A stretch of 64,000 bases of DNA from Nocardia arthritidis (GTDB lineage Bacteria > Actinomycetota > Actinomycetes > Mycobacteriales > Mycobacteriaceae), in assembly GCF_011801145.1 (NCBI RefSeq), contig NZ_CP046172.1, positions 1,116,001-1,180,000 of the forward strand. The letters run 5' to 3'. Position 1 is the first letter of the stretch, and the number at the start of each line of letters is the position of its first letter. Below, in pieces: positions 29,766 to 39,074 of this stretch. The position numbers were made by a program, and so were the translations under genes. Below the pieces are notes generated by a model. That model saw only the letters and a program-made list of their open reading frames with translations, had not been told where the DNA came from and did not search any database.

Positions 29766-29951
29766 ATGGCACAGCTGAAGATCACCCAGATCAAGAGCAC
29801 GATCGGTGCCAAGGCTAATCAGCGGGAGTCGTTGCGCACGCTCGGCCTGCGCAAGATCCGGCAGAGCGTGGTCCGGGAGGACAACGCGCAGAACCGCGGA
29901 CTGGTCAACGTCGTGCGCCACCTCGTGGAAGTTGAGGAGCTCAACGCATGA
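29766..29951 (+). CDS. rpmD: 50S ribosomal protein L30
   Basis: A 61-residue uL30 of normal length, beginning [19 protein letters not shown] and containing the conserved [11 protein letters not shown]. It overlaps rplO by four bases (ATGA). The longer open frame upstream lies inside rpsE and is not coding. Confidence 0.95.
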   Translation: MAQLKITQIKSTIGAKANQRESLRTLGLRKIRQSVVREDNAQNRGLVNVVRHLVEVEELNA

Positions 29952-30391
29952 CCATCAAACTGCACCATCTGCGTCCGGCCCCGGGCGCGAAGACCGAGAA
30001 GATCCGCGTCGGCCGCGGTGAGGGCTCGAAGGGTAAGACCGCCGGTCGCGGTACCAAGGGCACCAAGGCACGCAAGAACGTGCCCGCCCGCTTCGAGGGT
30101 GGGCAGATGCCGCTGCACATGCGGCTGCCCAAGCTCAAGGGCTTCACGAACCCGTTCCGGACGGAATACCAGGTCGTGAACGTCGGCCGGATCGCCGAGC
30201 TGTTCCCCGAGGGCGGCACGGTCGGCAAGGCCGAGCTGGTCGCCGCCGGCGCCGTTCGCAAGAACGAGCTGGTGAAGGTCCTCGGCGACGGTGAGATCGG
30301 TGTCGCGGTCCAGGTGACCGTCGACAAGGTGACCGGCTCCGCCAAGGAGAAGATCACCTCGGCCGGTGGCACCGTCACCGAGCTGGGCTGA
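29948..30391 (+). CDS. rplO: 50S ribosomal protein L15
   Basis: A 147-residue uL15 with the Gly/Lys-rich N-terminus [20 protein letters not shown] and the later [18 protein letters not shown]. It overlaps rpmD by ATGA. A strong terminator directly follows, so secY is not simply cotranscribed. Confidence 0.97.
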   Translation: MTIKLHHLRPAPGAKTEKIRVGRGEGSKGKTAGRGTKGTKARKNVPARFEGGQMPLHMRLPKLKGFTNPFRTEYQVVNVGRIAELFPEGGTVGKAELVAAGAVRKNELVKVLGDGEIGVAVQVTVDKVTGSAKEKITSAGGTVTELG

Positions 30392-30408
30392 CGGTACGCT
30401 CTAATCTA

Positions 30409-30447
30409 AGTGGCACCGGATGAGTGAAGAGCTCATCCGGTGCCACT
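30409..30447. terminator. Terminator between rplO and secY
   Basis: A perfect 16-bp stem (AGTGGCACCGGATGAG and its complement) with a seven-base loop. It is flanked by CTCTAA and TTAGAG, which can extend the stem, and followed by TTCTATTGTTG. Confidence 0.82.
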
Positions 30448-30485
30448 GTTAGAGTTCTATTGTTGTCTGCCAAGCCTCGTCATGG

Positions 30486-30518
30486 TTTTCAGCACCCCTC
30501 TTTCGGACATGCTGAAAA
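30486..30518. promoter_or_regulatory. Dyad upstream of secY
   Basis: TTTTCAGCA and its exact complement TGCTGAAAA are separated by 15 bases, 38 bases before the secY start. It could be an operator or a 5' UTR hairpin of the secY transcript. No clear promoter hexamers were recognised around it. Confidence 0.4.
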
Positions 30519-30556
30519 TATCCATGTCATGACCATGTCGTTCGCCAGGAGGATCT

Positions 30557-31878
30557 GTGCTTTCCGCCTTCGTATCGGCCTTCCGGACTCCGGACTTACG
30601 GCGGAAGATTCTCTTCACGCTGGGGCTGCTCGCGCTGTACCGGGTTGGTGCCACGCTGCCGTCTCCCGGCGTCGACTACAAAAGCGTCCAGGACTGTATC
30701 GCGCAGATTTCCGGCGGTGACAACGCCGGTATCTACCAGCTGATCAACCTGTTCTCCGGTGGTGCGCTGCTGCAGCTGTCGGTTTTCGCGATCGGCATCA
30801 TGCCCTACATCACCGCGAGCATCATCATCCAGCTGCTCACGGTCGTCATCCCGCGGTTCGAGGAACTGCGTAAAGAGGGCCAGTCCGGCCAGAACAAGAT
30901 GACGCAGTACACCAGGTACCTGTCGATCGCGCTGGCGATTCTGCAGGCCACCGGTCTGGTGGCGCTGGCGGCGCGTAAACAGCTGCTGCAGGGCTGCCCC
31001 AAGGACATCCTGGCCGACACCAGCATCTTCGGCATGGTCATCATCGTGCTGGTGATGACGGCGGGCGCGGCGCTCGTCATGTGGTTCGGCGAGCAGATCA
31101 CCGAGCGCGGCATCGGAAACGGCATGTCGCTGTTGATCTTCGCCGGTATCGCGGCGCGTATCCCGTCCGAGGGCAAGAACATTCTGGACAACCGCGGCGG
31201 GCTGATCTTCGGCCTGGTGTGTGTCGCGGCGTTCGCGATCATCTCCGGCGTCATCTTCGTCGAGCAGGGTCAGCGCCGGATTCCGGTGCAGTACGCCAAG
31301 CGCGTCGTCGGCCGCAAGATGTACGGCGGGTCGTCGACCTACCTACCCTTGAAGGTCAACCAGGCCGGCGTCATCCCGGTGATCTTCGCGTCCTCGCTGC
31401 TGTACCTGCCGAATCTGATCTCTCAGCTCACCGGCGGGCGTACCAACGCCAATCCGAGCTGGTGGCAGGAGTTCATTCAGAAATACCTGGTGAATCCGGG
31501 CAATCCGGCCTATATCGCGATCTACTTCGGTTTGATCGTGTTCTTCACCTACTTCTATGTCGCGATCACCTTCAATCCGGAGGAACGCGCCGACGAAATG
31601 AAGAAGTTCGGCGGCTTCATTCCCGGCTACCGTCCCGGTAAGCCGACAGCCGACTATCTCAACTTCGTCCTGAGCCGCATCACCCTCCCCGGCTCCATCT
31701 ACCTCGGTCTTGTCGCGGTTCTGCCGAATCTCTTCCTGGATATCGGCGCATCCGGTAACAACCAGAACCTCCCTTCGGCGGCACCTCGGTGCTGATCTTG
31801 GTGAGTGTCGGTTTGGATACCGTTAAGCAGATCGAGAGCCAGCTGATGAATCGAAATTACGAAGGGTTCCTCAAGTGA
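30557..31878 (+). CDS. secY: SecY preprotein translocase channel, with an apparent one-base deletion
   Basis: The main channel of the Sec translocon, with ten membrane segments and canonical motifs ([47 protein letters not shown]). The frame as written stops at 31795 after 412 residues, with NLPSAAPRC in place of the usual end. From 31771 another frame encodes [20 protein letters not shown], then [15 protein letters not shown] and TGA at 31876-31878, the normal SecY C-terminus. One base missing near 31769-31773 (AACCTCCCTTC) restores a normal protein of about 440 residues. Since secY is essential, a sequencing or assembly error in the C-run is the likeliest cause. GTG at 30557 follows AGGAGG. 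The restored end overlaps adk by GTGA. Confidence 0.9.
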
Positions 31879-32432
31879 GAGTTGTACTGCTCGGTCCGCC
31901 GGGTGCCGGCAAGGGCACCCAGGCCGTCCTGCTGTCGGAAAAGCTGGGCGTCCCGCACATCTCCACCGGGGACCTGTTCCGCGCGAACATCAGCCAGCAG
32001 ACCCCGCTGGGTCGCGAGGCGCAGAAGTACCTGGACGCGGGCAATCTGGTGCCGAGCGATGTGACGAACCGGATGGTCGAGGCGCGCATCGCCGAACCGG
32101 ATGCGGCCAACGGCTTCATCCTCGACGGCTACCCGCGCACCATCGATCAGGCGGAGGCGCTGGAGAAGATCCTCAAGGAGTCCGGGCACGAGCTCGACGG
32201 CGTCGTTTCGTTCGAGGTCCCCGAGGACACCCTGGTCGAGCGCCTGCTGCACCGCGGTAAGACCAGCGGCCGCTCCGATGACACCGAGGATGTCATCCGC
32301 AACCGGCAGCGGGTGTACCGCGAGGAGACCGAGCCGCTGCTCGACCACTACGACGGCCTGGTCGTCACGGTGGACGGCGTCGGCGAGGTCGAAGAGGTCA
32401 ACGCCCGCGCGCTGCACGCGCTGGGCCGCTGA
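31875..32432 (+). CDS. adk: Adenylate kinase
   Basis: A 185-residue short-LID adenylate kinase (AMP + ATP to 2 ADP). The P-loop is [10 protein letters not shown], with the AMP-binding stretch [11 protein letters not shown] and [16 protein letters not shown]. The compact LID has no zinc-binding cysteines, as usual in actinobacteria. The GTG start overlaps the restored secY stop, consistent with the conserved secY-adk-map order. Confidence 0.96.
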   Translation: MRVVLLGPPGAGKGTQAVLLSEKLGVPHISTGDLFRANISQQTPLGREAQKYLDAGNLVPSDVTNRMVEARIAEPDAANGFILDGYPRTIDQAEALEKILKESGHELDGVVSFEVPEDTLVERLLHRGKTSGRSDDTEDVIRNRQRVYREETEPLLDHYDGLVVTVDGVGEVEEVNARALHALGR

Positions 32433-32438
32433 GCCCCG

Positions 32439-33239
32439 ATGGTCTTCGGCCGGAAGAACAAGAAGGTGGTGCCGTTCCGCACCGCCGGTGAACTCGACGC
32501 CATGGCGGCCGCGGGCGCGGTCGTCGGTCGCGCGCTGGTCGCGGTGCGCGCCGCGGCCAAACCGGGCGTTTCGACGGCGGAGCTCGACGAGGTCGCCGAG
32601 CAGGTGATCCGGGACGCGGGCGCGGTGCCGTCCTTCAAGGGCTATCACGGATTCCCGGCGTCGATCTGCTCCTCGGTGAACGACCGTGTGGTGCACGGGA
32701 TTCCGTCGGCGGAGGAGATCCTCACCGAGGGCGATCTGGTGTCCATCGACTGCGGTGCGATCCTCGACGGCTGGCACGGTGATTCGGCATGGACCTTCGG
32801 TGTCGGCGCCATCATCGAGGCCGATCGGCTGTTGAGCGAGGCCACCAAGCTGTCGATGGAGGCGGGGATCGAGGCCATGCTGCCCGGGAACCGGCTCACC
32901 GATGTCTCCCATGCCATCGAACTCGGCACCCGCGCCGCCGAGCGGCAGCACGGCCGCGCGTACGGCATCGTCGACGGCTACGGCGGTCATGCGATCGGCC
33001 GGGAAATGCATATGGATCCGTTCCTGGCCAACGAGGGCGATCCGGGTAAGGGCCCGCGGCTCGTGGTCGGTTCCGTGCTCGCCATCGAGCCGATGCTGAC
33101 CTTGGGCACCACGAAAACGCAGGTGCTCGGCGACGATTGGACCGTGGTGACAACTGATGGTTCGCGCGCCGCGCACTGGGAGCACACGGTCGCGGTCACC
33201 GAGGACGGTCCGCGCATCCTCACGCCCCGCCCGGAGTAA
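32439..33239 (+). CDS. map: Methionine aminopeptidase, type I
   Basis: A 266-residue type I enzyme that removes N-terminal Met from new proteins. The metal-site residues lie in [33 protein letters not shown] and [11 protein letters not shown], plus the C-terminal [12 protein letters not shown]. The six-base gap to adk indicates cotranscription. A small inverted repeat, CGGGTC/GACCCG at 33248-33267, may be a weak terminator. Confidence 0.96.
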   Translation: MVFGRKNKKVVPFRTAGELDAMAAAGAVVGRALVAVRAAAKPGVSTAELDEVAEQVIRDAGAVPSFKGYHGFPASICSSVNDRVVHGIPSAEEILTEGDLVSIDCGAILDGWHGDSAWTFGVGAIIEADRLLSEATKLSMEAGIEAMLPGNRLTDVSHAIELGTRAAERQHGRAYGIVDGYGGHAIGREMHMDPFLANEGDPGKGPRLVVGSVLAIEPMLTLGTTKTQVLGDDWTVVTTDGSRAAHWEHTVAVTEDGPRILTPRPE

Positions 33240-33557
33240 CCACATTTCGGGTCGGCAGGGTGACCCGGTTGTCTACGTTTTGCGGTGGCACGTCGCGCGG
33301 CGAGGAGCCGATGCGCGCCGACGCCGCCGTGCGGTCGATCTCGCCGCGACGTTAGACGGCGATACCCAGCTCTGCTGGATCGGTGCGTCGATCCTTTCAC
33401 CCGCGTCCGGTGCGATCCGACGATTCCGGTCGCTGTTTCGACGATGTGCTCAGCGTAGGTCGGGCTCGGGTGCGCTCACGCGAGTAGGAACTACTCGAAT
33501 CCCGTTGGGCGAACCGGAAATACTTACGCGTTCCGCGTAGGGGTTCCGTCAAGGGAG
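33240..33557. other. Intergenic region with two small palindromes
   Basis: No convincing gene. Two short perfect inverted repeats lie before the next gene: CGAGTA/TACTCG at 33481-33497 and TACGCG/CGCGTA at 33525-33539. They may be operator half-sites or RNA hairpins for the downstream membrane protein gene. Confidence 0.35.
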
Positions 33558-34304
33558 GTGCCGGATACTCTTGCGCGCTGCGACCATGGGATGATGCGCC
33601 GCTCCGACCTATGTCTAGAGGATCTGGGCGGGCTGCGCGGAACGTATCTGCCGGTGCCCGCCGATTGGCGGCGGTTCCGGCTCGCCGGTATCGCGACGGC
33701 GGCGAGCTGCGTCGTCATGATCGTGGCGCTGGCGGGCCGGGCATATCCGTTGGCGCTTATCGCCGCCGCATTCGCGTTGCTGGTGGGTGGGCGGCTCGCC
33801 TGGGCGGCCGGCCGCCTGCGGGTGCTGGCCGGGCGGAATCGCGGGTCGCGGCTGGAGTTGTACGAACGCGGGTTCGTCGTCGTATTCGGTGGCCGGGTCC
33901 GGACCTTCCGCTACGGTGCGGCGACGGTGCGGGAACAGGCCGCGCGGCGCTCGTATGTGTGCTCCGGTGATGCGGGAGATCCGGTGATTCTGCGGCGCGG
34001 GTTCGAGCGGCAGCACGTCTGGGGCGCCGAGATCCGGCGCGGGGTGGCGCGGGCCCAGGTGCCGAGGGCATTGGCGGCGCTGAACGCCGGGCAGCGGCTC
34101 GAATTCGGTGAAATCTGGGTCACCGCAAGGGATATCGGGGTCGGCAGGGATCGGGCGGCCTGGGCCGACGTCACCGAGTTCACGGTGCGCTCCGCGATGC
34201 TGATCGTGCGGGTCCGGGACCGGGAGCGGCCGCTGATTGCCGAGCCGGTCGCTGACGTGCCGAATATGTGTGTGCTCCAACTACTTTCGGAGCACCTGCG
34301 CTAG
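33558..34304 (+). CDS. Putative membrane protein, DUF6585-like
   Basis: About 248 residues. After a short N-terminal segment (YLPVPADWRRFRLAGI) come two adjacent transmembrane helices (about residues 45-85). A cytosolic beta-rich domain follows, with YERGFVVVFGGRVRTFRYG and repeated ERxFV-like strands, a layout I associate with DUF6585 proteins. I cannot name a function. GTG at 33558 is the first start; ATG at 33591 is equally possible because neither has a good ribosome-binding site. It converges on the methyltransferase gene with a four-base overlap. Confidence 0.65.
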   Translation: MPDTLARCDHGMMRRSDLCLEDLGGLRGTYLPVPADWRRFRLAGIATAASCVVMIVALAGRAYPLALIAAAFALLVGGRLAWAAGRLRVLAGRNRGSRLELYERGFVVVFGGRVRTFRYGAATVREQAARRSYVCSGDAGDPVILRRGFERQHVWGAEIRRGVARAQVPRALAALNAGQRLEFGEIWVTARDIGVGRDRAAWADVTEFTVRSAMLIVRVRDRERPLIAEPVADVPNMCVLQLLSEHLR

Positions 34305-35074
34305 TTGGGCCGGGTGCGGATCACCCAGGTCACCAGCGGGTAGTCGAATTCGCCCTGTGCGGTCTCCGGGTTGGTGCGCAGGTACTCGGTGATGCGCCCG
34401 AGTAGTTCGGTGCGCTCCGCATCCGAGATCACCAGGGTGTGCGAATGCGTTCCGATTGTCGCGGTGAGGGTTTCGGCGGTGCGTCGGTGCGCGTGCGGGA
34501 AGTCGGCGCGCTCGAATTCCGCGAACAGTGGATGGCTGGGCAGCTTGCCGTCACCCGGTTCGAACGATGCGCCGGACCGGGAGACCCGCTGCAGCCCGAC
34601 GACCCAGTCGACGTCGAGGTCATCGGTGTTCCAGAATGCCGCGAGCACTCCGCCGGGACGCAGTACGCGCGCGATCTCCGGGAAGGCGCGCTCTTGATCG
34701 AACCAGTGCAGCGCCTGCCCGACGACGACGGCGTCGACCGAATTGTCCGGCAGCGGAACGGCTTCGGCGACGGCACGGCAGGCGGTGATACCGGGATGTC
34801 TGCGGACCAGTTCGGCGAGCATCTCCGCATCCGGTTCGACGGCGATGACCGATGCGCCCGCGGCGAGCAGACCCGCCGTCAGCTTTCCGGTGCCTGCGCC
34901 GAGATCGACGACGACGGGCGCGTCCGACGTCTCGAGCGGCTCCAGCGCCCAGCGGATACCGGCCGACGGATAGTCGGGCCGGTGTTCGTGGTAGGTGGCG
35001 GCGTGCGGGCCGAAGGATTTGGCGCGTCGGGCACGCAGGTCCGTGCTGCTCGTCGGTTCGTCGAATGGGCCCAT
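34301..35074 (-). CDS. Class I SAM-dependent methyltransferase
   Basis: A 257-residue methyltransferase of the UbiE/type-11 group. Motif I is VVDLGAGTGKL, the acidic motif II residue lies in VIAVEPD, and LHWFDQERAFPEIARVLRPGG contains motif III. The start RRAKSFGPHAATYHEHRPDYP is common in small actinobacterial methyltransferases of unknown substrate. No neighbour hints at the substrate. Confidence 0.85.
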   Translation of the reverse strand: MGPFDEPTSSTDLRARRAKSFGPHAATYHEHRPDYPSAGIRWALEPLETSDAPVVVDLGAGTGKLTAGLLAAGASVIAVEPDAEMLAELVRRHPGITACRAVAEAVPLPDNSVDAVVVGQALHWFDQERAFPEIARVLRPGGVLAAFWNTDDLDVDWVVGLQRVSRSGASFEPGDGKLPSHPLFAEFERADFPHAHRRTAETLTATIGTHSHTLVISDAERTELLGRITEYLRTNPETAQGEFDYPLVTWVIRTRPN

Positions 35075-35101
35075 GCGGTCAACGGTATCTATTCGGCGCG
35101 A

Positions 35102-35572
35102 TCAGGCCGAGATCGGCTGTCGCGGTGTCGCGGTGCAGGCGCGGACGGTTTCGATCACCTCGAGGCCGGACGGTCGGAAGGAATCGCGCGGCGAGACCAC
35201 CCACTGCCGGTAGCCGGTTTGCGCGTCGGCCGGTGATGGCAGCGCGATTTCGCCGCCGATCGGGACGATCGAGACGTTGTGGCGGAACAGTTCGGCGAAC
35301 AGTTGCACATCGTCGCTGATATCCGGGCGGATCAGGAAGGTCCAACGGCCGGAGCGGACGTGGGAAATGATGGGCCCCAAAGTGTTTCGGCGGCGCAGTA
35401 GGTCATCGCGGACGCGCTGGCCGAGCGCGGCGGGCATGGTGATCGCGCCGACCGCGCCCGCCTTGACCACGATCCGCCCGACCTCGGGGTGGATGCCGGC
35501 GGGGAGTCCGCAGGTGCGTCGATAGAACGCGCATCTGGTGGTGGGTGTGTCGGCGAAAGCCAATTGGTCCAT
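35102..35572 (-). CDS. Conserved actinobacterial protein, prim-pol-N-terminal-like
   Basis: A 156-residue soluble protein. GAITMPAALGQRVRDDL, SGRWTFLIRPD and the later IALPSPADAQTGYRQWVV resemble small actinobacterial proteins that databases often label as bifunctional DNA primase/polymerase-like. The catalytic residues of a primase are not evident, so I would not claim an enzyme activity. It lies 27 bases upstream of the methyltransferase start on the same strand and may be cotranscribed with it. Confidence 0.6.
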   Translation of the reverse strand: MDQLAFADTPTTRCAFYRRTCGLPAGIHPEVGRIVVKAGAVGAITMPAALGQRVRDDLLRRRNTLGPIISHVRSGRWTFLIRPDISDDVQLFAELFRHNVSIVPIGGEIALPSPADAQTGYRQWVVSPRDSFRPSGLEVIETVRACTATPRQPISA

Positions 35573-36070
35573 GGGTGAAGCCTCGACTCACATCGTTCGT
35601 TGGTGCTGCGCCGAGCCGATGTGGACGTGACCGTACGGTGTGCAACGCTGTCACGGCTCTGTCCAGGCGCAGACCAAGTAGACCATCTCGAGCCAGCTGT
35701 CAGGAAGGTTCAGTGCTTTTTGTTCATGTGAAAAATACTCTCGCGGGACATTCGTTCGGAACGCGAAAGTGCTTGCGCCACATAATGATTCGAATGCGCT
35801 ACCGGTATGGTGCACAAAGGCTATGCGCCAACCGGTCGGTATTTTTGAACTCAATCAGACCGATATCGGACGAAATGGTGTGGTGCTGATGAACTTTATG
35901 CACATCTGACCTGCGGATATGTGATATGACCAGTGCGGTCGCCACTGACAAATGACCACGTGATGATCGAATGGTGATCGAAGCCGGTGGATTTCGGTTC
36001 GGTGAACTAGACTTCCGTGTTGGTCTGTCTTGTGCAGCGCCACATAGTGGTCGTTGGAGGAGCGTCAGCG
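35573..36070 (+). promoter_or_regulatory. Promoter region of the first ESX substrate gene
   Basis: A 498-base gap. The first part (to about 35840) is AT-richer with no convincing gene. From about 35850 it is homologous to 38848-39074 upstream of the second substrate gene, including the shared block ACTTTATGCACATC...ACCTGCGGAT. It carries an 11-bp-spaced repeat array (35953-35985), and TAGACT at 36008-36013 is a likely -10. The duplication thus included the control region. Confidence 0.55.
35953..35985 (+). promoter_or_regulatory. 11-bp direct-repeat array, three units
   Basis: TGACCACGTGA, TGATCGAATGG and TGATCGAAGCC start at 35953, 35964 and 35975, exactly one helical turn apart. The last unit begins 96 bases before the start codon and 33 bases before TAGACT. 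On the other strand each unit begins TCA followed by four variable positions and a four-base spacer, the format of PhoP/OmpR- or SARP-type sites. Confidence 0.6.
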
Positions 36071-38011
36071 GTGGGAAACAACAGTCCGTGGTCCGGCTTG
36101 GTGCAGCAGGTCAAGGACAAGCACGTCAAGGTCGATATCGGTGTTGCCTACGACTGTGCGAACGCCTGTATCGACATGATCGGCAAGTTGAAGGCCTTCC
36201 AGAACAAACTACAGGGCGCTCATATCAACAATACCGACGACTTCGGTGGCCTTTACTCGGGAACGCGGCTGGCGGATAAATTCAACTCCCAGAACTCGGA
36301 TCTGAACGATAAGCTGGACGGCCACATCCGGACGCTGACCGATCTCAGTGAGATGTTCCAGATCGCGGGCAAGGCATATGACACGACCGATACGGGCTCC
36401 GGGTCGACCTTCGACAAACTCAGTAAATTGGAGCCGACCAATGTCGGCGCCGCCGATATCACGTTCAACCCCGGCAAATTCGATGATAGCGACGACGATA
36501 TGCCGTCGTATCCGGGCAGTTTGAGCAGCGTCGGTGGGAAGGGTGGCATCCCGCTCGAGAGTGCGGACGATCTGAATTTCTCGGACTTCAATCATCTCGG
36601 CAACAAGCTCCAATCGAAAACGGCGGGAAACGCCGGAAAAATCTGGGAACTCATGGCCTCCCAGCTCTCCCAGGCCGGCACCGATCTCGGCGGAAAGATG
36701 AAGAGCTTGACCGTCGACAAGTGGGAGGGTGACGGCGCCGACCAGGCCATCGGGGCGATCCAGAAATACGGTGACAATGTCAACCAGTTGACCGACCAAA
36801 TGATGGTGGTCGCGCAGAATTACCACTACACGGCCAGGTGGCAGAACACGGTCGCGAACGAGATGCCGACCAACGACAGCAACGACTGGACCGATCACTG
36901 GAAGACATTGTGCGATTACCGGGATCGCTTCAACAACGACTATGTGAAGGGGTTTCAGAACTCCGACAAGTCCTTCCCGGTATTGCCGGACCCGCCGACC
37001 CCGGCCAAGCCCACCGCCCCGACCGACGGCAAAGACAACGGCAACGACGGTAAGAACAACGACGGCAAGAACAATAACGACGGCAAGAACAACAACGACG
37101 GCAAGACGACCACGGCGGGCCCGGGTCCGGGCGGTCCGGGACCGGGCGGACCCGGCCCCGGTGGTCCCGGACCCGGCGCAATCCCCAAGGGCGGTCCCGG
37201 CCCCGGCGCGGTACCGAATCTCGATACCTCGGCCCTCACCGCCACCAGGCGCGACAGCGCGGGCAACCCGATCGGAAAGGCCGGTATACCGAACGGCGGC
37301 CTGCCAGGTACCAACCCCGACTCCGGAACGCCGAATACCGGCGTACCCAACTCCGGGACGCCGAACACCGGAATTCCGAATACGGCGCCGGCTTCGGCGA
37401 ATCAGGACATGATCAGCCCGCTGGTCAATGCGCTCTCACAAGGCGCCCAGTCGATTCCCGGTCTGGTACAGGCGCTTTCGCAGTTCGCCGCGCAGCATCC
37501 ACCGACCGGACCCATTGATTTCGACAGCTTCTTCCAGCAGTTCCCGCAGGTCAAGGATCTGATCGCGAGCAATCCGCAGCTGAAACCGCTGGCCGATCTG
37601 CTGCATATTCCGGTGCACGACAACCCATCCGGCCAGCCGGTACCCGGTCAGCCCAGGCCGGTGACCGCGCAGGATCCGATACAGCAGGCGGCGGCGCGGT
37701 TGTTCCCGCGCGCATCCATACCCGGTGGCATTCAAAACATTCCGGATATCCGTACGCTCACCGACGGCCCGGCGATACCGACGCTGGATCAGTTGGTGCG
37801 TGCGGCGGTCAACGGGACGCCGGCCGATGTCGACTTCCGGATTCCCGGAATCGATTCGGGGGCAGGTATTTCCGATGCGGCCCCGGACTTGGCGCTGAAT
37901 CTGCCTGGTATCCAGGCGGCGGCGTCCGATTCGGCCGCGCGGACGCAGCGTGATCTGCAGTCCGCGTTCAACGACGCGGTCGCGCACGCGGAACCGGTGG
38001 GCGACGCGTGA
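36071..38011 (+). CDS. Large ESX-type secretion substrate, paralogue 1
   Basis: About 646 residues from GTG 36071, with GGAGG ten bases upstream. An N-terminal helical domain (1-110) carries the family motif VAYDCANACIDMI. A second helical segment (about 215-270) has the WXG motif in DKWEGDGADQAIGAIQKYG. A low-complexity Asn/Asp/Lys-, then Gly/Pro-rich linker (about 320-430) follows. The conserved C-terminal part includes [40 protein letters not shown] and [20 protein letters not shown]. No signal peptide or transmembrane helix is seen. It overlaps an EspG-like gene by four bases. The arrangement mimics PPE substrate plus EspG chaperone, but it is not a PPE protein. Function unknown; secretion is inferred. 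Confidence 0.75.
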   Translation: MGNNSPWSGLVQQVKDKHVKVDIGVAYDCANACIDMIGKLKAFQNKLQGAHINNTDDFGGLYSGTRLADKFNSQNSDLNDKLDGHIRTLTDLSEMFQIAGKAYDTTDTGSGSTFDKLSKLEPTNVGAADITFNPGKFDDSDDDMPSYPGSLSSVGGKGGIPLESADDLNFSDFNHLGNKLQSKTAGNAGKIWELMASQLSQAGTDLGGKMKSLTVDKWEGDGADQAIGAIQKYGDNVNQLTDQMMVVAQNYHYTARWQNTVANEMPTNDSNDWTDHWKTLCDYRDRFNNDYVKGFQNSDKSFPVLPDPPTPAKPTAPTDGKDNGNDGKNNDGKNNNDGKNNNDGKTTTAGPGPGGPGPGGPGPGGPGPGAIPKGGPGPGAVPNLDTSALTATRRDSAGNPIGKAGIPNGGLPGTNPDSGTPNTGVPNSGTPNTGIPNTAPASANQDMISPLVNALSQGAQSIPGLVQALSQFAAQHPPTGPIDFDSFFQQFPQVKDLIASNPQLKPLADLLHIPVHDNPSGQPVPGQPRPVTAQDPIQQAAARLFPRASIPGGIQNIPDIRTLTDGPAIPTLDQLVRAAVNGTPADVDFRIPGIDSGAGISDAAPDLALNLPGIQAAASDSAARTQRDLQSAFNDAVAHAEPVGDA

Positions 38012-38805
38012 ATCGGCAGTGGGATTTCACCGACCTGGAGTTGCGGGTGCTCTGGGAGCGGTACGTCGGCGGGCAGCTGCCGGAGCCGCTTTCGTTCACC
38101 AGCCGGATCAGATTTCTCGACGAGTACGAGCGGGTGAAGTTCCAGACCTGGGAGCGGCTGCGCGACACCGTGGACGGTTCGATCCGCGAGGTGCTCGAAG
38201 CGCTCGCGCGGCCGGAGGTGTTGCTGAAGGTAATGGGTTGGTACGACAAGGATCTCATGGATTCGCAGAGCTGGATCCGGGCCCGCATCGTCCGCTCCGG
38301 CCCACGCGGCTATGTCCTGACGCAGACTCCCGGTGAAACCGTGCTGCACAGCGGGGGCTACACGATCACCGAATGCGGCCCACACGGTATCTCGGAGGCG
38401 GCGGTCGGGCTGCTGCCGCCGGTCGAGGCGGGCCACGGTGGGAGCATTCCGATCACCCTCGATCACGAGGATGTGCTGGAGCAGCTGCACGGCGGGGGAT
38501 CCCTGGTGCTGGAGGAACGTTCGGAATCCGCGATGAGCCGCGGCGAACGCTTCCTCAATACCCCGGCCGAGCGGACCGGCGCGCTCATCCTGCATCAGGG
38601 CAATTCGAAATTCGGTCCCCGCGGCATACTCGAGCGGGTCCTGGTGTGGCGCGATCTCCCCGGTGACGGCCGATACGTCATCGAGGCGGGCAGCGGCGCG
38701 CCGGTCGCGGTCGGCGTCGGTGCCGCGGAGCTCGCCGGGTGGCTCGACCGCATCATCGACGACATCATGGAGCGGCTCGAAAACCACTGGGAAATAAGGG
38801 ATTAG
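38008..38805 (+). CDS. EspG-family ESX secretion chaperone, copy 1
   Basis: A 265-residue EspG-like protein. WDFTDLELRVLWERYVGGQL, the central RIVRSGPRGYVLTQTPGE and the C-terminal GRYVIEAGSG...LDRIIDDIMERLENHWE are shared by all three copies in the window. EspG proteins bind the WXG-side tips of PPE substrates in the cytosol and keep them soluble for the ESX machine. Its GTG start overlaps the stop of the paired substrate gene by GTGA, so the two are probably made in a fixed ratio and act together. Confidence 0.82.
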   Translation: MNRQWDFTDLELRVLWERYVGGQLPEPLSFTSRIRFLDEYERVKFQTWERLRDTVDGSIREVLEALARPEVLLKVMGWYDKDLMDSQSWIRARIVRSGPRGYVLTQTPGETVLHSGGYTITECGPHGISEAAVGLLPPVEAGHGGSIPITLDHEDVLEQLHGGGSLVLEERSESAMSRGERFLNTPAERTGALILHQGNSKFGPRGILERVLVWRDLPGDGRYVIEAGSGAPVAVGVGAAELAGWLDRIIDDIMERLENHWEIRD

Positions 38806-39074
38806 CTCCTGTGGGCCGCGCGGTGCGCGGGGGTCGGCCGGTCCGTATCGAACTCGATCGGACCGATGCCCGGAAAAATGGGGTGGTTGCTGAACTTTAC
38901 GCACATCCGACCTGCGGATACGTGGCATGACCAGGGCGGTTTCCGTTGTCCGTTGACGTCGTCATGATCGAAATATGATCTAAAGCAGAGACTTCCGCGC
39001 CGCGTACCTAAACTTGCGTTCGGGTATGCCTTGGCGAAGGCAGCCGGGTTTGTGGGCGCTGGAGGAGAATCAAC
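38806..39074 (+). promoter_or_regulatory. Promoter region of the second ESX substrate gene
   Basis: A 269-base gap whose sequence parallels 35850-36070. It includes the block CTTTACGCACATCC...ACCTGCGGAT (38892-38920), with inverted repeat ATCCG/CGGAT, and the 11-bp array at 38954-38986. TAAACT at 39009-39014 is a likely -10, 33 bases after the start of the last repeat, as in copy 1. Confidence 0.55.
38954..38986 (+). promoter_or_regulatory. 11-bp direct-repeat array, three units
   Basis: TGACGTCGTCA, TGATCGAAATA and TGATCTAAAGC start at 38954, 38965 and 38976. The last unit starts 99 bases before the start codon. Confidence 0.6.

Noticed and set aside
33157..33540. 127-residue plus-strand open frame after map
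   Set aside because: It starts inside map in another frame and contains the palindromic intergenic DNA; no family signature.
35651..35854. 67-residue minus-strand open frame in the AT-richer gap
   Set aside because: No ribosome-binding site or family resemblance was seen; it may be chance. Left unannotated.
37110..37200. Gly/Pro-rich repeats as a CRISPR array
   Set aside because: They are in-frame coding repeats without spacers.
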